A DNA stretch of 64,000 nt from NCBI GenBank assembly GCA_002189035.1, contig NEEC01000012.1, positions 2,728,001 through 2,792,000 on the forward strand, written 5' to 3'. The stretch is from Utricularia gibba. Taxonomy: Eukaryota; Streptophyta; Magnoliopsida; Lamiales; Lentibulariaceae. The stretch's first letter is position 1. Each line of letters starts with the position of its first letter. Made by a program: the position numbers and the translations under genes. A model generated the notes under the pieces. That model ran no database searches. It had not been told where the DNA came from and was given only the letters and a program-made list of their open reading frames with translations. Shown one piece after another: positions 47,857 to 59,729 of this stretch.

Positions 47857-48893
47857 CCGCCGCGAAAATCCGCTGCTCTATGGGAAAATTTTCAGTTTTT
47901 GAGTATTTTAAATTTACTTTAATTAAATCATATTTGAATTATTTTAATCATGAATTTAAAATCGGATTGAATTCAATAAAATTGTCATTAAATTAACTTG
48001 AAAGTGAATTCCCTGCGCGAATTTGTAATTTTCATTTTTCATTTTTTTATGAATTTAATTCGAAAGCACGGTGTAATATATAAATGTCATAAAATAATTC
48101 ATTAATGTAATAAAGAAGAAAAAAAAAAGCGCAGCTAAAATTTACAACACGTTTTCTCTCTGGCGGCTCGCTCGTATTGTCTCTCTACGTTCTTCCCACC
48201 GGCCCACCCCATCGGCTGTATGATCGATCCGGCGATCGATGAATGCAGGTCTTTCTGTTTGACTTTTATTCAAGTTTTTATGATATAGTTGTGCCAGTAC
48301 GTGTAGAATTCTTCTAATATCGATGAATTACGGAGTTGATAAACCCTAGTTTTGAATTTGGGCTTGATGAGGATTTGATCTATTCGGATCATTATTTCAT
48401 GACTCTTGTGTTTTTTATTTTTATTCTGTGATGCTTTATGGCGCCCGATGGTGTTATTTTTGGGAATTTGCCCTTGTAACTACTTTTCAGTTGGGTAGAG
48501 TAAGCCACTTCGAAAAAGTTGTAGTATGTTAATTTGTGTTTCAAAATTCAGCTTTGTATTGTGGTGGTGTTCGAGGGTATTGTTGTTTTGGAAGGAGTTT
48601 CTACAGGAAGGTGGATTTTGAAGATAATGGCATTTTCTTATTATTTTCGAATTGTTTCTTCATTCTGCTTGCTTTTTTTTTTCAAAAAAAAACGTCTACA
48701 GAAAAGAGGATTTCACAGATGTTAGCTGTTTCGCTATTATTATTATTAACTCTTTTTTAATATTGTTAAATCTATCTTGATGACCACAGTACTTAATGTT
48801 TGTGCACATTCGAAGTTTCAGATTATAGCTTCTATTGTAAAGGGAAACAAATAGTGCATCTTGTTACCAAGACATGCAATTTCCATCCTCGTA
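47857..48893. other. Intergenic region and 5' UTR of the next gene
   Basis: The stretch 47890-48140 is AT-rich. A transcription-start-like CT-rich block (48150-48240) is followed by GAATGCAG|GTCTTT, a plausible 5' UTR donor, with an acceptor somewhere before 48860. No coding sequence was recognised. Confidence 0.35.
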
Positions 48894-51800
48894 ATGGAAG
48901 GAAGTGCAAGATATGAATTGGCTTCAGGAAGTCCTGATTCGAGCTTTAGTGCTTTTAATCAAAATGGGCAGCGAGGTTACTCTGGCCCTGCCCTTGGAAG
49001 GTCATCAAGTTTCAGAGAGTGTTCAGAAACAAGGAAACTTGGATCTGCTAAATTAACTTCGAGAGCAACTGCCAACTCATCCCGAGATGTGTCTATACTG
49101 TCGCAGTGCCTGATGTTGGAGCCAATTTCCATTGGTGATTCAAAGCTCATTAGGCCCAATGACTTAAAGAGAGTCTTCGGTTCTTCTACCGGAAACAACT
49201 CTGAGGATAATTCCTATGGTTCCAGGAATTCTCCTCCCATGGTTGTTGAGGAATTGAAACGATTTAGAGCCAATGTTGCTGACACTTGTGTTAAAGCCAG
49301 GTACTTTAATCTTTTCAGTAATTTTACTTTTCCACACATCTTCACCCCATACAAGCTATTAAACGGTGGATTGTTATGCTTCTCGTACTTTGGCTTGAGT
49401 AAGACAAAAATTCTGCATTATTTTTCACCAGTGGTAGGGCAAAAATTTTGGATGAGCGTCTGAGTAAGTTGAACAAGTATTTTGAGACCTTACCAAAAAA
49501 GCAGCAGCTTCGAGGTGACATTTTGGCAAATGAACGATCCAATGGTTCAATTTTGAAAATTGGATCACAGACACACCGAAATCCTCCAGAAGCAAATCCA
49601 AAGTTTGACAATCGCACAAGAAACATTGGCCTCTCTAAGCGTGTGCGCACATCAATGACAGAAAATCGGGTTTGTAACTTATGTTCATTGCATATGTTGC
49701 ATTTATTCTCTTCCTGCATCAATGATTGTATGAGCCATTTGTTGATAGCTGCACTTTCTTTTGCACCTAATTTGACTTGCTAAATTCTGCATTCTGAACG
49801 TATGTTCGGTAAGATTTCCAGTGGGCATTGGTAAGTATTAGGTAAGGTAACGAGGGGGTGGGGATTTTTTTATCTGATATTGTGGATTGCATTGTTCTGC
49901 ATTATTATTCATATTGTCATGCTGTTAGTTCTTTAAAATCCCAATTTCTAAATGGAATCTGTATGGAATTCTATTTTTCCAACTGTAGACTGTGTTCTTT
50001 ATTGCTTTCATTTGATTTTATGGTGTGGTTATCTGTATTTCACTATTCTGCATTCTTTTCATTGCATGTTTTATTTTTCAGGGAGAATGCAGGAATGCAA
50101 GCATGCTTCGGCAACCTTCTATGGTGTCAAAGGATAGGGAGATGGTTAAGGACAACAATGTGGATTCTGATGTGGGTGAGGAAAAATTGAGGAGACTTCC
50201 TGCTGGTGGAGAAGGATGGGACAAAAATATGAAAAGGAAACGCTCAGTTGGTTCTGTCTTTTCAAGATCTGTTGACAATGATAGTGAAATGAAGCGAGCT
50301 GTGCACAGTAAACCTAGCAGCGAATCTAGCCTGCAGTCAAGTGATTCAACCCATATTTTCAGGTAAGTTAATGTATTTTCGTGGCAAGAATGGCATGCTG
50401 AGATGGATCTGTCGCGTGACTTAATTGCAACAAGTTATGAGCTCTAGGCCATTTCATGTGGTTGTTGATCGTCGCTATTTTTTGAGACCTTCAGTTTAAG
50501 AGTTCAGGTTACATTGTTTCTTAGTTCCATGGGAACCCATAGTTACATTATTATTATCTGGTTATGAATATGTTTAAAGTAGATCCGTCTCATATATAAA
50601 GTACTAAGAAACTTTTTGACCCTTGTTCAATTTCTGTTTGTAACATTTGGCAGATCTGTACCTTCTGGTGGGAACAAATTAGAGCCTTTGGCACCACCAG
50701 GTGGCTCTACCACCCGGGTTACCTTCAAAAGTGACCAAGAAAAGCCAATTGTCCCCAGAGACCTTTCCAGCGGTCAAATAAAAGAGAGGGCAATTGGGAA
50801 AGTTAACGTTAAGTATGTCTGCATGCTCTTTGTATGGACTTATGCTATGTTACCTTTTTGAAATGTTTTTTCAGTAATCAATTTCTTGTGCTTGGATATT
50901 TTTAAGAAATGATTTTTTGTTGCTATTACTTTTCCATTTGTTTTAGGTTAAATCGTGAGGAAAGCCATGCAATGTGCCCTACTCCACTTGTCAAGGGGAA
51001 GGCTTCAAGAGGACCAAGAAGTGGGACTGTCATGAATTCATCTTCTAATGTTCCTCGTTTATCTGGAACGTTGGAAAGCTGGGAACAGCCTCAAGCTATG
51101 ATGAAGGCATCACCAGTTAGTAGTGTTAGCAATCGCAAGCGTGGCATGAACGCGGGATCACCTTCACCTCCATTTACTCCCTGGGGTAGTCAGAGGCCGC
51201 AGAAGATGTCAAGAACTCGGAGAACAAACCTGGGTCCTGTTTTAAATCATGATGAACTGCCAATGCAATCTGATGGATGTTTTACTTCAGATTTTGGTCC
51301 TCGAATAAGCATTGGAGTTGGGAGTAATACTTCAATATTCCCTAAAAGCGGTGATGCAAACCAGGTTTTAAAAATAAAATCTGAAAATGTTCCATCTCCA
51401 GCAAGACATTCTGAAAGTGACGAGTCTGGTGCTGGTGAGAACAGAAATTTGGATAAAGGTTTTGGAGGGAGGGATCTGGAAGAAAGGATCCCAAATCCTT
51501 CTCAGTGTATTGCTCCAGCTTCAGTCTCCATCCGACAGAATGCAGCTATGATGAAAGAAGAAGTTGGTGATGGTGTAAAAAGACAAGGGCGCAGTGGTAG
51601 GATCTCACCGTTTTCTAGGTCTAGAATTTCACCAAAACCAGAAAAACTGGATAGTGTAACATCAACCAAGCCTCTACGGAATGTGAAGTCTGGTCCAGAC
51701 AAGGCTGGAAGGTACTACATGATTTTTCCTTTAAAGTGTTTGCTTTGTCTCTCGCTTACCTTTGTTTCTTTTCTAACTGAAACAGTAAGTCTGGTCGTCC

Positions 51801-54800
51801 TCTGAAGAAGTTATCTGACAGAAAAGGCTTTGCTCATCTTAGTCATGTAGCAAATGGGGGGTCACCTGATTATACTGGTAAAGATCAAAGCTTCTCTCAT
51901 TACATAGTTTGTGCCAGACATATCCCTAGTAACACTGAAATTTCATTCCTGGAGGGGTTCTGGAATTTAAATTTATGCTTTGAATTTAGGGTTCTTTTAA
52001 TCTTTGATTGTATCCATAGATTTGTTGCATTATTTTTTTGTCTATCTTGTTTAAATTTTTAAAAAAATTAGCGGTCTTCGTTTTTTACATCTCCATTTAA
52101 ATTCTGTTAGAAGTAACATTCCATTGCAGTGTAAGTGAACAGGATTTCAAAAGGGATCATCTAACATTATTAGAAGGATATGAACATGGTTAGTTATTGA
52201 TTATTTAAGCTACACATTGATTTGATATTGTGTTCAGGTGAATTTGATGATGATCGTGAGGAGCTCTTGGTAGCCACCAACCTTGCATGCAGTTCTAGCA
52301 GTAGGCATCACAATTTCAATTCTATAGTACATATATTAGTTTTCATTCTCAACCTTGCTCCTTTTTAAATGTAACTTTGCCTTTATCTTGTCCAGTAACT
52401 GCTTGTTCAAGCAAGTTTTGGAAGTCGGTTGATCCCTTATTTTGTCCTCTGCGTCCAGATGATAAATCCTTCTTATCTGAACAGGTAGATTACGATGTTG
52501 GTTCCTCTATCACCTCTTGCGTACATGATATGTAAAATTTATTTCTTGCTATTGTATCTGATAGAAGTCTCCTTTCCTATCAGATGAAGCTGCCTGAGCA
52601 ATCAGATGCCTGCTCATTTCAGAAACATGACAATACTGATTCTGTTGATATGAATTTGGTTTGTAATTGCTTTTATGATCTATCTTGGTTACATACCACT
52701 GTTCCATTACTCTTGTGCTTTGGATTCTTACCACCCAATATGTGCAGCAATAAAAGAGCAGTGTTCTCCTTGCAGGTTGATTGTGGACTTGAAGAACTTA
52801 CAGCATCCAACTCCACTCGTCGAAATAGATACATGGTTAATGAAAGTGAAGTGAAGAATTCATCACGCCAAATGGATTCATCAAATGGTTGCTCACCTGT
52901 TGAGAAAAGATATGATGTAGTTGCTCCACTATATCAAAGAGTATTATCAGCCCTTATTTTGGAAGATGAAATAGAGGAATGTGAAGAAACTGGGTTTGGA
53001 AGACCAAGGAGCTTGACTGATGATCCAAACCTCTTTTCTTCAGGGGATGGCAGTTGTGTAGATGGACCAGAGTTTTTGGAGGATAACAGTGGAATTCAAA
53101 GTTGGATGAACGGTCATGCACGGAAAGTCTTTCCTGTGGCCCCAGCAAATATTTGTAATGGTGAACTGAAGGAAGGCGATGGCAAGTTCGTTCGAACAGG
53201 GGTTGAAATGCTGGCTAGACTTTATCAGTGTGATTATATTCCACAAAATCTTGTCGAAAGAAATGGTGGCTTTGGTTTTCAGTATGATCATATGCGTATT
53301 GAAGAAAAGCTTATTCATGAACTGCATAGCATTGGCTTATCGGTGGAGAATGTGGTAAGTTCTTCATGTTCATTTCTTGTTTAGCACAGAATGCTTATGC
53401 GAGAATGTTGTGTTTCTGTGACATTGCAGCCGCCATTGGATGATAACGAAGAGGATGAAATCAGTCAGGAGATTTCTCAGCTTGGACGGCTGCTTCATGG
53501 CCAGGTTATCTTGCAGCAGAGCATTTGCGTTTTTACTTTTTTTCTTTTTGTTGTTTTTAACTAGAAGTTGTTGATGATATGCCTCTTAATAATTGCTTGC
53601 TGCATTGCTTTTGCTCATTGCACATGTTTTGCTTTAATGGTACCTCTATTTTTAGTTATAATTTGAACCATCTCTTCTTTTTTCACCATCGAAATGATTA
53701 GATTGGAAAGAAGAAAGCATACTTGGGCAAAATAAGCAGCGCTGTTCAACAAGGAAAGGATCTAGAAAGGTGATTTACTGATTCTCTGGTGTGAGTGTTA
53801 ATGCCATTGTCATCTATAGTGGAATTTTATCTGATGGAAGTGTTCTTGTTCCTTAGGGACCCTGAGCAAATCGCAATGGACAAACTTGTGGAGCTGACAT
53901 ACAAGAAACTCTTGGTTAGTAGTCTAGCAGTTTCTTTTAAAATCTTGTGTACATATTGTTTCACTAAATTATAGTTCATGTGGCAACTTGGTTTCAGTGT
54001 TTTTTTAGCCCTTTAAAACACTAGAAATTATGTAGTCGTATACTTGTGGTTCATATTGTTACAAAAGTTTGCTCAAGTCTCCTTTTAACATTTGCAGTCA
54101 ACAAAAGGAAGTTTGGCCGCAAAGTATGGGGTTGCAAAGGTGAAAAAGCCATTGGCCTTGTCTTTTGCAAGGCGGACACTCACCAGATGCATTAAATATG
54201 AAGAGTCTGGAACATCTTGTTTTTCCGAGCCACCCCTGCGGGAAATTGTCTATGCGTTACCACCTCATTTTACTGACTCGGAGTTACTGTCTGGTGTTGA
54301 TTCTACATCTGTTAATGGTAAGTTCTTTCTCATGTCATTGCGTGAGACCACTCAATCTTCTTCCCTGTCAAGGTTAGATTTGTTGAGTTCATATTTTTAA
54401 TACAAGTGTGGTTTCCTGTGCAGATTGTGGTTCAATGGATGTCCTTCAGAAAAACGGGTCAACAATGTTGAGCAGAGGGAAAAAGAGAGAAGTATTGCTC
54501 GATGATGTTGGAGGCGGCGGTGTTTCCAGGGTAACAACTGCTCTAGGCATTGTTGGTGCCAAGGGAAAGCGAAGCGAAAGAGATGCTTCGAACAAAAACG
54601 GCATCATCAACCCCGGCCACACTCCTGTGGGTGGCTCCAAGGGCGAGCGAAGAGCGAAGGCCAAGCCAAAACAGAGAACGGCTCAGCTCTCCGCATCAGG
54701 AGGTGCATTCCTCCCCAAATTCGCAGATGCAACTACCAACTCTCTGTATTCCTCAGGCAGTGGCTCTGGTGAATCAGGAAACAACGGTGGTAGCAAGAGA

Positions 54801-55052
54801 AAGGATATCAGATTCATGTCTGCCAGCAATCCTCCATCAGTGTCATCACAAGAGGTGAAGGAGACAGTGAAATTCTCGGATCTCCCCATTCCCGAGTTAG
54901 ATGGAATGGCTGAGTTAGGTGTAGACACCGAAATCGACGCAACACAAGACCTGACCTCTTGGTTCAACTTCGATGTGGATATGCCGCACGACCATGATGC
55001 GGTTGGCCTGGAGGTACCCATGGATGACCTCTCAGAACTGAACATGTTTTGA
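48894..55052 (+). CDS. Large conserved plant protein of unknown function (At2g19390/At4g29790/At5g22450 type)
   Basis: The coding sequence starts MEGSARYELASGSPDSSF and ends TSWFNFDVDMPHDHDAVGL...ELNMF, across about 14 exons. The first is 48894-49300, the second 49432-49669 and the third 50082-50362. All junctions I checked keep frame. Conserved blocks of the family are present: VEELKRFRANVADTCVKA, ILDERLSKLNKYFETLPKK, LPAGGEGWDKNMKRKRSVG, EKPIVPRDLSSGQ, DREELLVATNLACSSS, FWKSVDPLF, and KGDLER-like IGKKKAYLGKISSAVQQGKDLE. It is rich in Ser, Lys and Arg with basic clusters, suggesting a nuclear scaffold. No enzymatic domain is visible. The C-terminal acidic/amphipathic peptide resembles a short interaction motif. 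The function of the family is not established to my knowledge. Confidence 0.85.
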
Positions 55053-55736
55053 TCATCAGTCATACAGATGTGTACAGCTCTCTGGTTAGGGAAACGATAC
55101 TGTTTTTGCCGGTTACACCCACCCATGATCCTTTTTAGCTTTACCCCCCCAAGTGGAAGGTCGTAAGATGTAAGTATCTCTGCCCCCTATTCCTATTCAT
55201 CTGGATCAGTCACTGTATTGTATGTAGTTCGTATTGTTGACCCCCTCCCAACAGTGCTTGTGCCATATATGCCATCACCAGAGAAGAAGCAGGCTCTTTT
55301 GTCCCCCTTTGCTGATTAATGAATGAATAAATGCGGTGCATTTTAAGTTGTTCTAATTCTAGTAGAATAGGGAGGGACAGAAAGAGAGATGATCACTTGA
55401 CAAGCTCTGCAATTTGAGATGTGTTGAGAGCTTGCGCGGATGTGTTACATGGAAATGTGTACCAATCTTTCGTTTCATGGTCTGCAGCTTTCATGCTGAT
55501 GTGTTATTTGGCTGCGCATTTGAATTGTGGTGGTTTCAAGATCAGTGTATAGGAGGCCACAACTGGGATCAACCATTCAGCCACAACGCCAACTTCCATG
55601 GCATTTACAAACACGCAATCCTATTTGGAGGGGTGAGGGTTGTTAGGCTGGTAGACTTGCTAGCAAACTCTCTTAGTAGTAAGCAAGCGATCTGAATGAG
55701 GGAAGATGATGAGTTGGGATGAGCAGATTCGGTTAT
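55053..55736. other. Convergent 3' flank between the unknown gene and the hemerythrin gene
   Basis: This 684-bp stretch presumably contains both 3' UTRs. A 93-codon open frame (55414-55695) has no recognisable similarity and lacks coding-like features. Nothing else was seen. Confidence 0.4.
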
Positions 55737-56881
55737 TCAGTCCACCATCATATGAAGCATGAGTGAAACTCTGACACTGTCGCAGTGTCTCTTAACCAAG
55801 TCGAAGTACTGCATCGCATCATGGGGAGGCAGCCCCTCCATGAAGAACCGGAACAAGTTGGAGTGGGTCTCCTGCATCGCCTCCAAGGCCTGCCTCAGCA
55901 CCTTCTCCTGCTGAGGCTTGTTCAGTTCCGTAGCTTCCATTAGAGGGAGAAGCTCCTTTTCCTCCTTGACAAAGTGAGCTCTGCATTTCTCCTGGTGGCA
56001 AAAAATGGGAGCTTGTTAGAATTTCATGTGGAGGGCAGGGATTTGGTGTTTAAAACCACACACCCTCAACAGTTTGAGACGAGACAGCAGATGTGCAAGA
56101 GCCTCTTGGTGTTCAGAGCTCCCCGGGTTCATCACACCTATTGTTTTGATCTGTTCTTTGATCCCATTCATGATTGGAAGGTGGCTTCCGTGTTCCTCAT
56201 TTGCAGATTTGCAGAGACCTGCAGCATCCAAATACACAAGGAATTTGAAGCATTCCCTCATCAGATCACCGATTTGATCACAAGGGAGTGTTCAGAATCA
56301 ATGCATACCTCGGTCAGCGGATTCGAGGATCTGAAAGAGAACAGTTTCCTCCATCTGGGCATGTTCCAGCATCACCTGAAGCAGGTGAGTGTAGCTCTTC
56401 CCGAACTTCTTCATCTCCATGCGAGGGGTGCCCATTGAGGCATCCCCTTTCGCTTTTCCACCACGCGCCTCCAAGTCCTCGGCCCATTTCACCATTCGCT
56501 CCAAATGCCAGCTTATGCTGCGGTGCTGCAAAACCGCCACCCAAACCACTGTCGGCGTCGCCTCGCCGCACCACCCCAAATACTGCTCGCGGTGGCGTTG
56601 GCCACGGCCAACGGCGGATCGGGGAACTTGGAGTCCAAATACCGGAGAATATCCTCAACGGTGCCGGAAACGACGTCGGATTTGTAGATAATTGTAGGGT
56701 TTTGGTGAATGTCTGAAGGAACAAAATGGAGGGTCACCGGCTTGTAGAGGATGGCTAATCGGATGTGGGTGGTCGCGAAACTGTTCTGTGGCCCGTAAAG
56801 CTTGACGACGGGAAGGGGTTTTACCGTTTCCGGTGCAATCTCCGCCGGAGACTTCGTCGCAGACGCGTAACAATTCCCCAT
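55737..56881 (-). CDS. Hemerythrin HHE-domain protein with N-terminal thioredoxin-like region; one apparent frameshift
   Basis: Exons on the minus strand are 56309-56881, 56064-56218 and 55737-55991. The start MGNCYAS offers a myristoylation glycine and a cysteine, so membrane attachment is possible. The first ~90 residues (VVKLYGPQNSFATTHIRLAILYKPVTLHFVPS, VEDILRYLDSKFPDPPL) resemble a GST-N/thioredoxin fold. The rest is a hemerythrin-like helical bundle with metal-ligand candidates in LQHRSISWHLERMVKW, MLEHAQMEE, KCRAHFVKEEKELLPL and ETHSNLFRFF. Similar plant proteins (At3g54290 type) are uncharacterised. Exon 1 must be 3n+1 long to join exon 2, but it is 573 nt: one base is missing, between AVANATASS and GEATPTVVWV, near the C4 run at 56574-56577. 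As written the frame terminates early. Confidence 0.8.
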
Positions 56882-57620
56882 TACCGCTATAAGCTGCCGC
56901 AGCCGACAGTATCAAATGACCAAGAAGTGTTATTGGGGAATTTGGAGGATTTTCAGGCAACAGAAAAAAGTTCCCAGATCTGGATCAGAAGCACAGCTCA
57001 TTAGCTAACACCTCCCGATCTTCATGGGAGGAAAAAGTGGGAGATTAGTTGGCTACAAGGCCTGAGTGGTTATAGAAGTAGAAGATAATAGGAGTTGAGA
57101 GAATGCGCCGTGTATCTAAGATGTATGTATAGACGCACGTGGAGAGGATGCTTCATTGTCAAGGGAAAGACAGAAAAAACAGCCAAAAAGCTTTGAATAA
57201 TTCTGTGCTTTTGATCTTACTTGTCGCCGGCGGCAGGTGCACACCGCCGGGAGCCACGGCGGATGATGCTAAACTTGAACACGTGCCAGATAGACGAAAG
57301 TCACGTGATGCCTACTACAAAGAATTGAGTAGTACTTTTCTAAATCATTAAAACCCTATTCAATTATCATGCATCAGGCTTTTGCTAGCTGCTGCTGTTG
57401 TTTCAACCATGTAGGAATTGTTCTTGATTATGGGTGCAATGATTTCGAGAACAGTACGATGGTGATTGATTAGGTTCCGTTTCGGAGAATCAATAATTCA
57501 GCAGTGTTGATGAATCCCATTATTTTGGATTGTCAGAATGAGGAGCGATGGGGGTGCATTGATGCAGTCTCAGCGTCTCCGCCATGAATTGTGGTGGAGA
57601 CAACATTGTACTCTGCTGCC
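56882..57620. other. Divergent promoter region between hemerythrin and PPR genes
   Basis: The region is about 740 bp. Short open frames only; the 70-codon frame at 57139-57351 has no recognisable similarity. An in-frame TGA at 57585-57587 closes the PPR frame, supporting the ATG at 57621. Confidence 0.4.
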
Positions 57621-59383
57621 ATGACATTGGCTGCAGGTGAAACGGGTAAGCTTTATGTTCTGAAGAAATGCATTGCGCTTTTGAACTCCTGTGCTTCGTC
57701 TGTCCCAAAACTGAAACAAGTTCACGCCTTTTCGATCCGGCATGGCGTACCCCTTTGCAGCCCTGATTTGGGTAAACACTTAATCTTCGCTCTGGTTTCA
57801 CTTTCTGGGCCAATGCAATATGCCCACAAAGTGTTCGACAAAATTACTCATCCTAATATTTTCACTTGGGATACCATGATCAGAGGCTATGCTGAGAGCG
57901 AAGACCCAGCGCCTGCATTGTCTGTATACCAACAGCTGCGTGTGAGTTCTGTACAACCTGATACGCACACGTATCCTTTTCTCCTCAAGGCTATTTCTAA
58001 GTTGATGGTCTTGAAGGAGGGTGAGAAAGTACATTGTGCTGCATTGAAAGATGGGCTTGAGTCCTTGGTTTTTGTTCAGAATGCTTTGGTCCATCTTTAT
58101 GGTGCTTGTGGTCAAGCCGAGAGTGCTCAACTGCTGTTTAACAGGATGAGCATGAAGAATCTTATAGCATGGAATTCAGTGATTAATGGGTACGCCGTAA
58201 ACAATCGCCCTAATGAGACGTTGAACTTGTACAGACAGATGAGCTTGGAGGGAGTGAAACCAGATGGATTCACCTTGGTCAGCTTGCTCACTGCAAGCAC
58301 CGAACTCGGTGCTCTGGCGTTGGGCAGAAGAATCCATGTATACATGACAAAGGTTGGATTAAACACAAACTTACATGCTGCTAATTCTCTGTTGATACTG
58401 TATGCAAAATGTGGCAGTATCAAGGATGCAAAGAAACTCTTTTATGGACTCGAAAAGAGGAGTGTTGTATCATGGACTTCACTGATAGTCTCTCTATCTC
58501 TAAATGGTTTTGGTGAGGAAGCTCTCGAACTGTTTCGAGAGATGGAGAACCGGAGATTAGTTCCGACGGAGATCACCTTCGTCGGGGTGCTCTATGCTTG
58601 TAGCCACTGTGGAATGGTGGATCAAGGATTTGCCTATTTCCAGAGGATGGAGGAGTTTGGCATTGTGCCCAAAATTGAACATTACGGCTGCATGGTGGAT
58701 CTACTGAGCAGGGCCGGTTTAGTAAAACAGGCATATGACTACATCCTCGAAATGCCGATTGAACCGAATGCTGTGATATGGAGAAGCCTGCTTGCTGCCT
58801 GCTCAACACATGGGAATTTAGCTATAGGGGAGATAGCTAGAGAGCATCTCTCAAGTTTGGATCCACAACACTCAGGAGACTATGTGCTTCTTTCCAATCT
58901 CTATGCGTCGGAACGGCGTTTCTCCGATGCTCATGAACACCGGAAAACCATGGTGAAGGATGGTGTGAGGAAAGTCCCGGGCTTCAGCCATGTAGAGCTA
59001 GGAAACCGTGTGCATGAGTTCGTGATGGGAGACAAATCACACCCTCAAACAGAGGCTATATATGCAATGCTCTCGGAGATGACCAGACGGCTGAAGTCAG
59101 AAGGGTATGCTCCTCGCACTTCCAACGTTCTTGCAGACATTGAGGAAGAAGAGAAGGAGTCTGCTTTGGTTTATCACAGCGAGAAGATCGCCATCGCGTT
59201 CGCGCTGATGAGCACGCCCCGAGAACCCCGATCCGGGTCATGAAGAACCTGCGGGTATGTGCAGATTGCCACATTGCCATCAAACTGCTGTCCAAGATCT
59301 TTGAACGTGAGATCGTTGTCAGAGACCTTAGCAGGTTCCATCATTTTAGAGAGGGAGAGTGCTCTTGTAAAGACTACTGGTAG
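57621..59383 (+). CDS. DYW-class pentatricopeptide repeat protein (At4g21065-like), one apparent frameshift
   Basis: This is an intronless gene, as usual for PPRs. The N-terminal [29 protein letters not shown] block closely matches At4g21065 proteins. PLS repeats follow, for example [57 protein letters not shown] and [20 protein letters not shown]. Then come the E/E+ region and the DYW deaminase-like domain with [11 protein letters not shown] (HxE), CADCH and the terminal DYW at 59372-59380. Such proteins act in organelles, usually in C-to-U RNA editing. The frame breaks at the C4 run 59217-59220: one extra base would join ALMSTP to [17 protein letters not shown]. As written the protein ends at 59243 and loses the CxxCH zinc site and DYW tail. 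Confidence 0.88.
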
Positions 59384-59729
59384 TTCAATTTTACGAATTT
59401 GGGGAATTGAGCTTCATAAATGGCAGTAGGGCTCACATGGGCCATGTGCGGCCCGACTCCAAAATGCAATGGGCTGGTTCCGAAACTGCAATTCTGTTGA
59501 CTCCGAACCCTAGCCCTTCCTTCTGCTTGCCTGAGCACCGGCTTTCGGAGGTTTTGATCCTTGTTGGCATTGTCGACGTCCTCACTCACCGAGATTCGGG
59601 TAAGTGGAGTATTTTACGGTTCTTGTGAATGTGTTTTTTTTTTTTTTCATGATGTTGGTCTTGTTTCGTGTGTGTGTGATTTGATGCCTGGTGGAATGTA
59701 GAAGAAGGAACTAAAGGAGACCGGTAGAT
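59384..59729. other. PPR 3' flank and seryl-tRNA synthetase 5' UTR
   Basis: GATTCG|GGTAAGTGG at about 59597-59602, together with an acceptor near 59700 (GGAATGTAG), suggests a 5' UTR intron just before the SerRS start. No coding sequence was recognised. Confidence 0.4.

Noticed and set aside
56540-56600. Mini-intron explaining the hemerythrin frame break (GTATTT...GACAG)
   Set aside because: It would be only about 35 nt, below plausible plant intron length, and would remove the GEATPT residues that match homologues.
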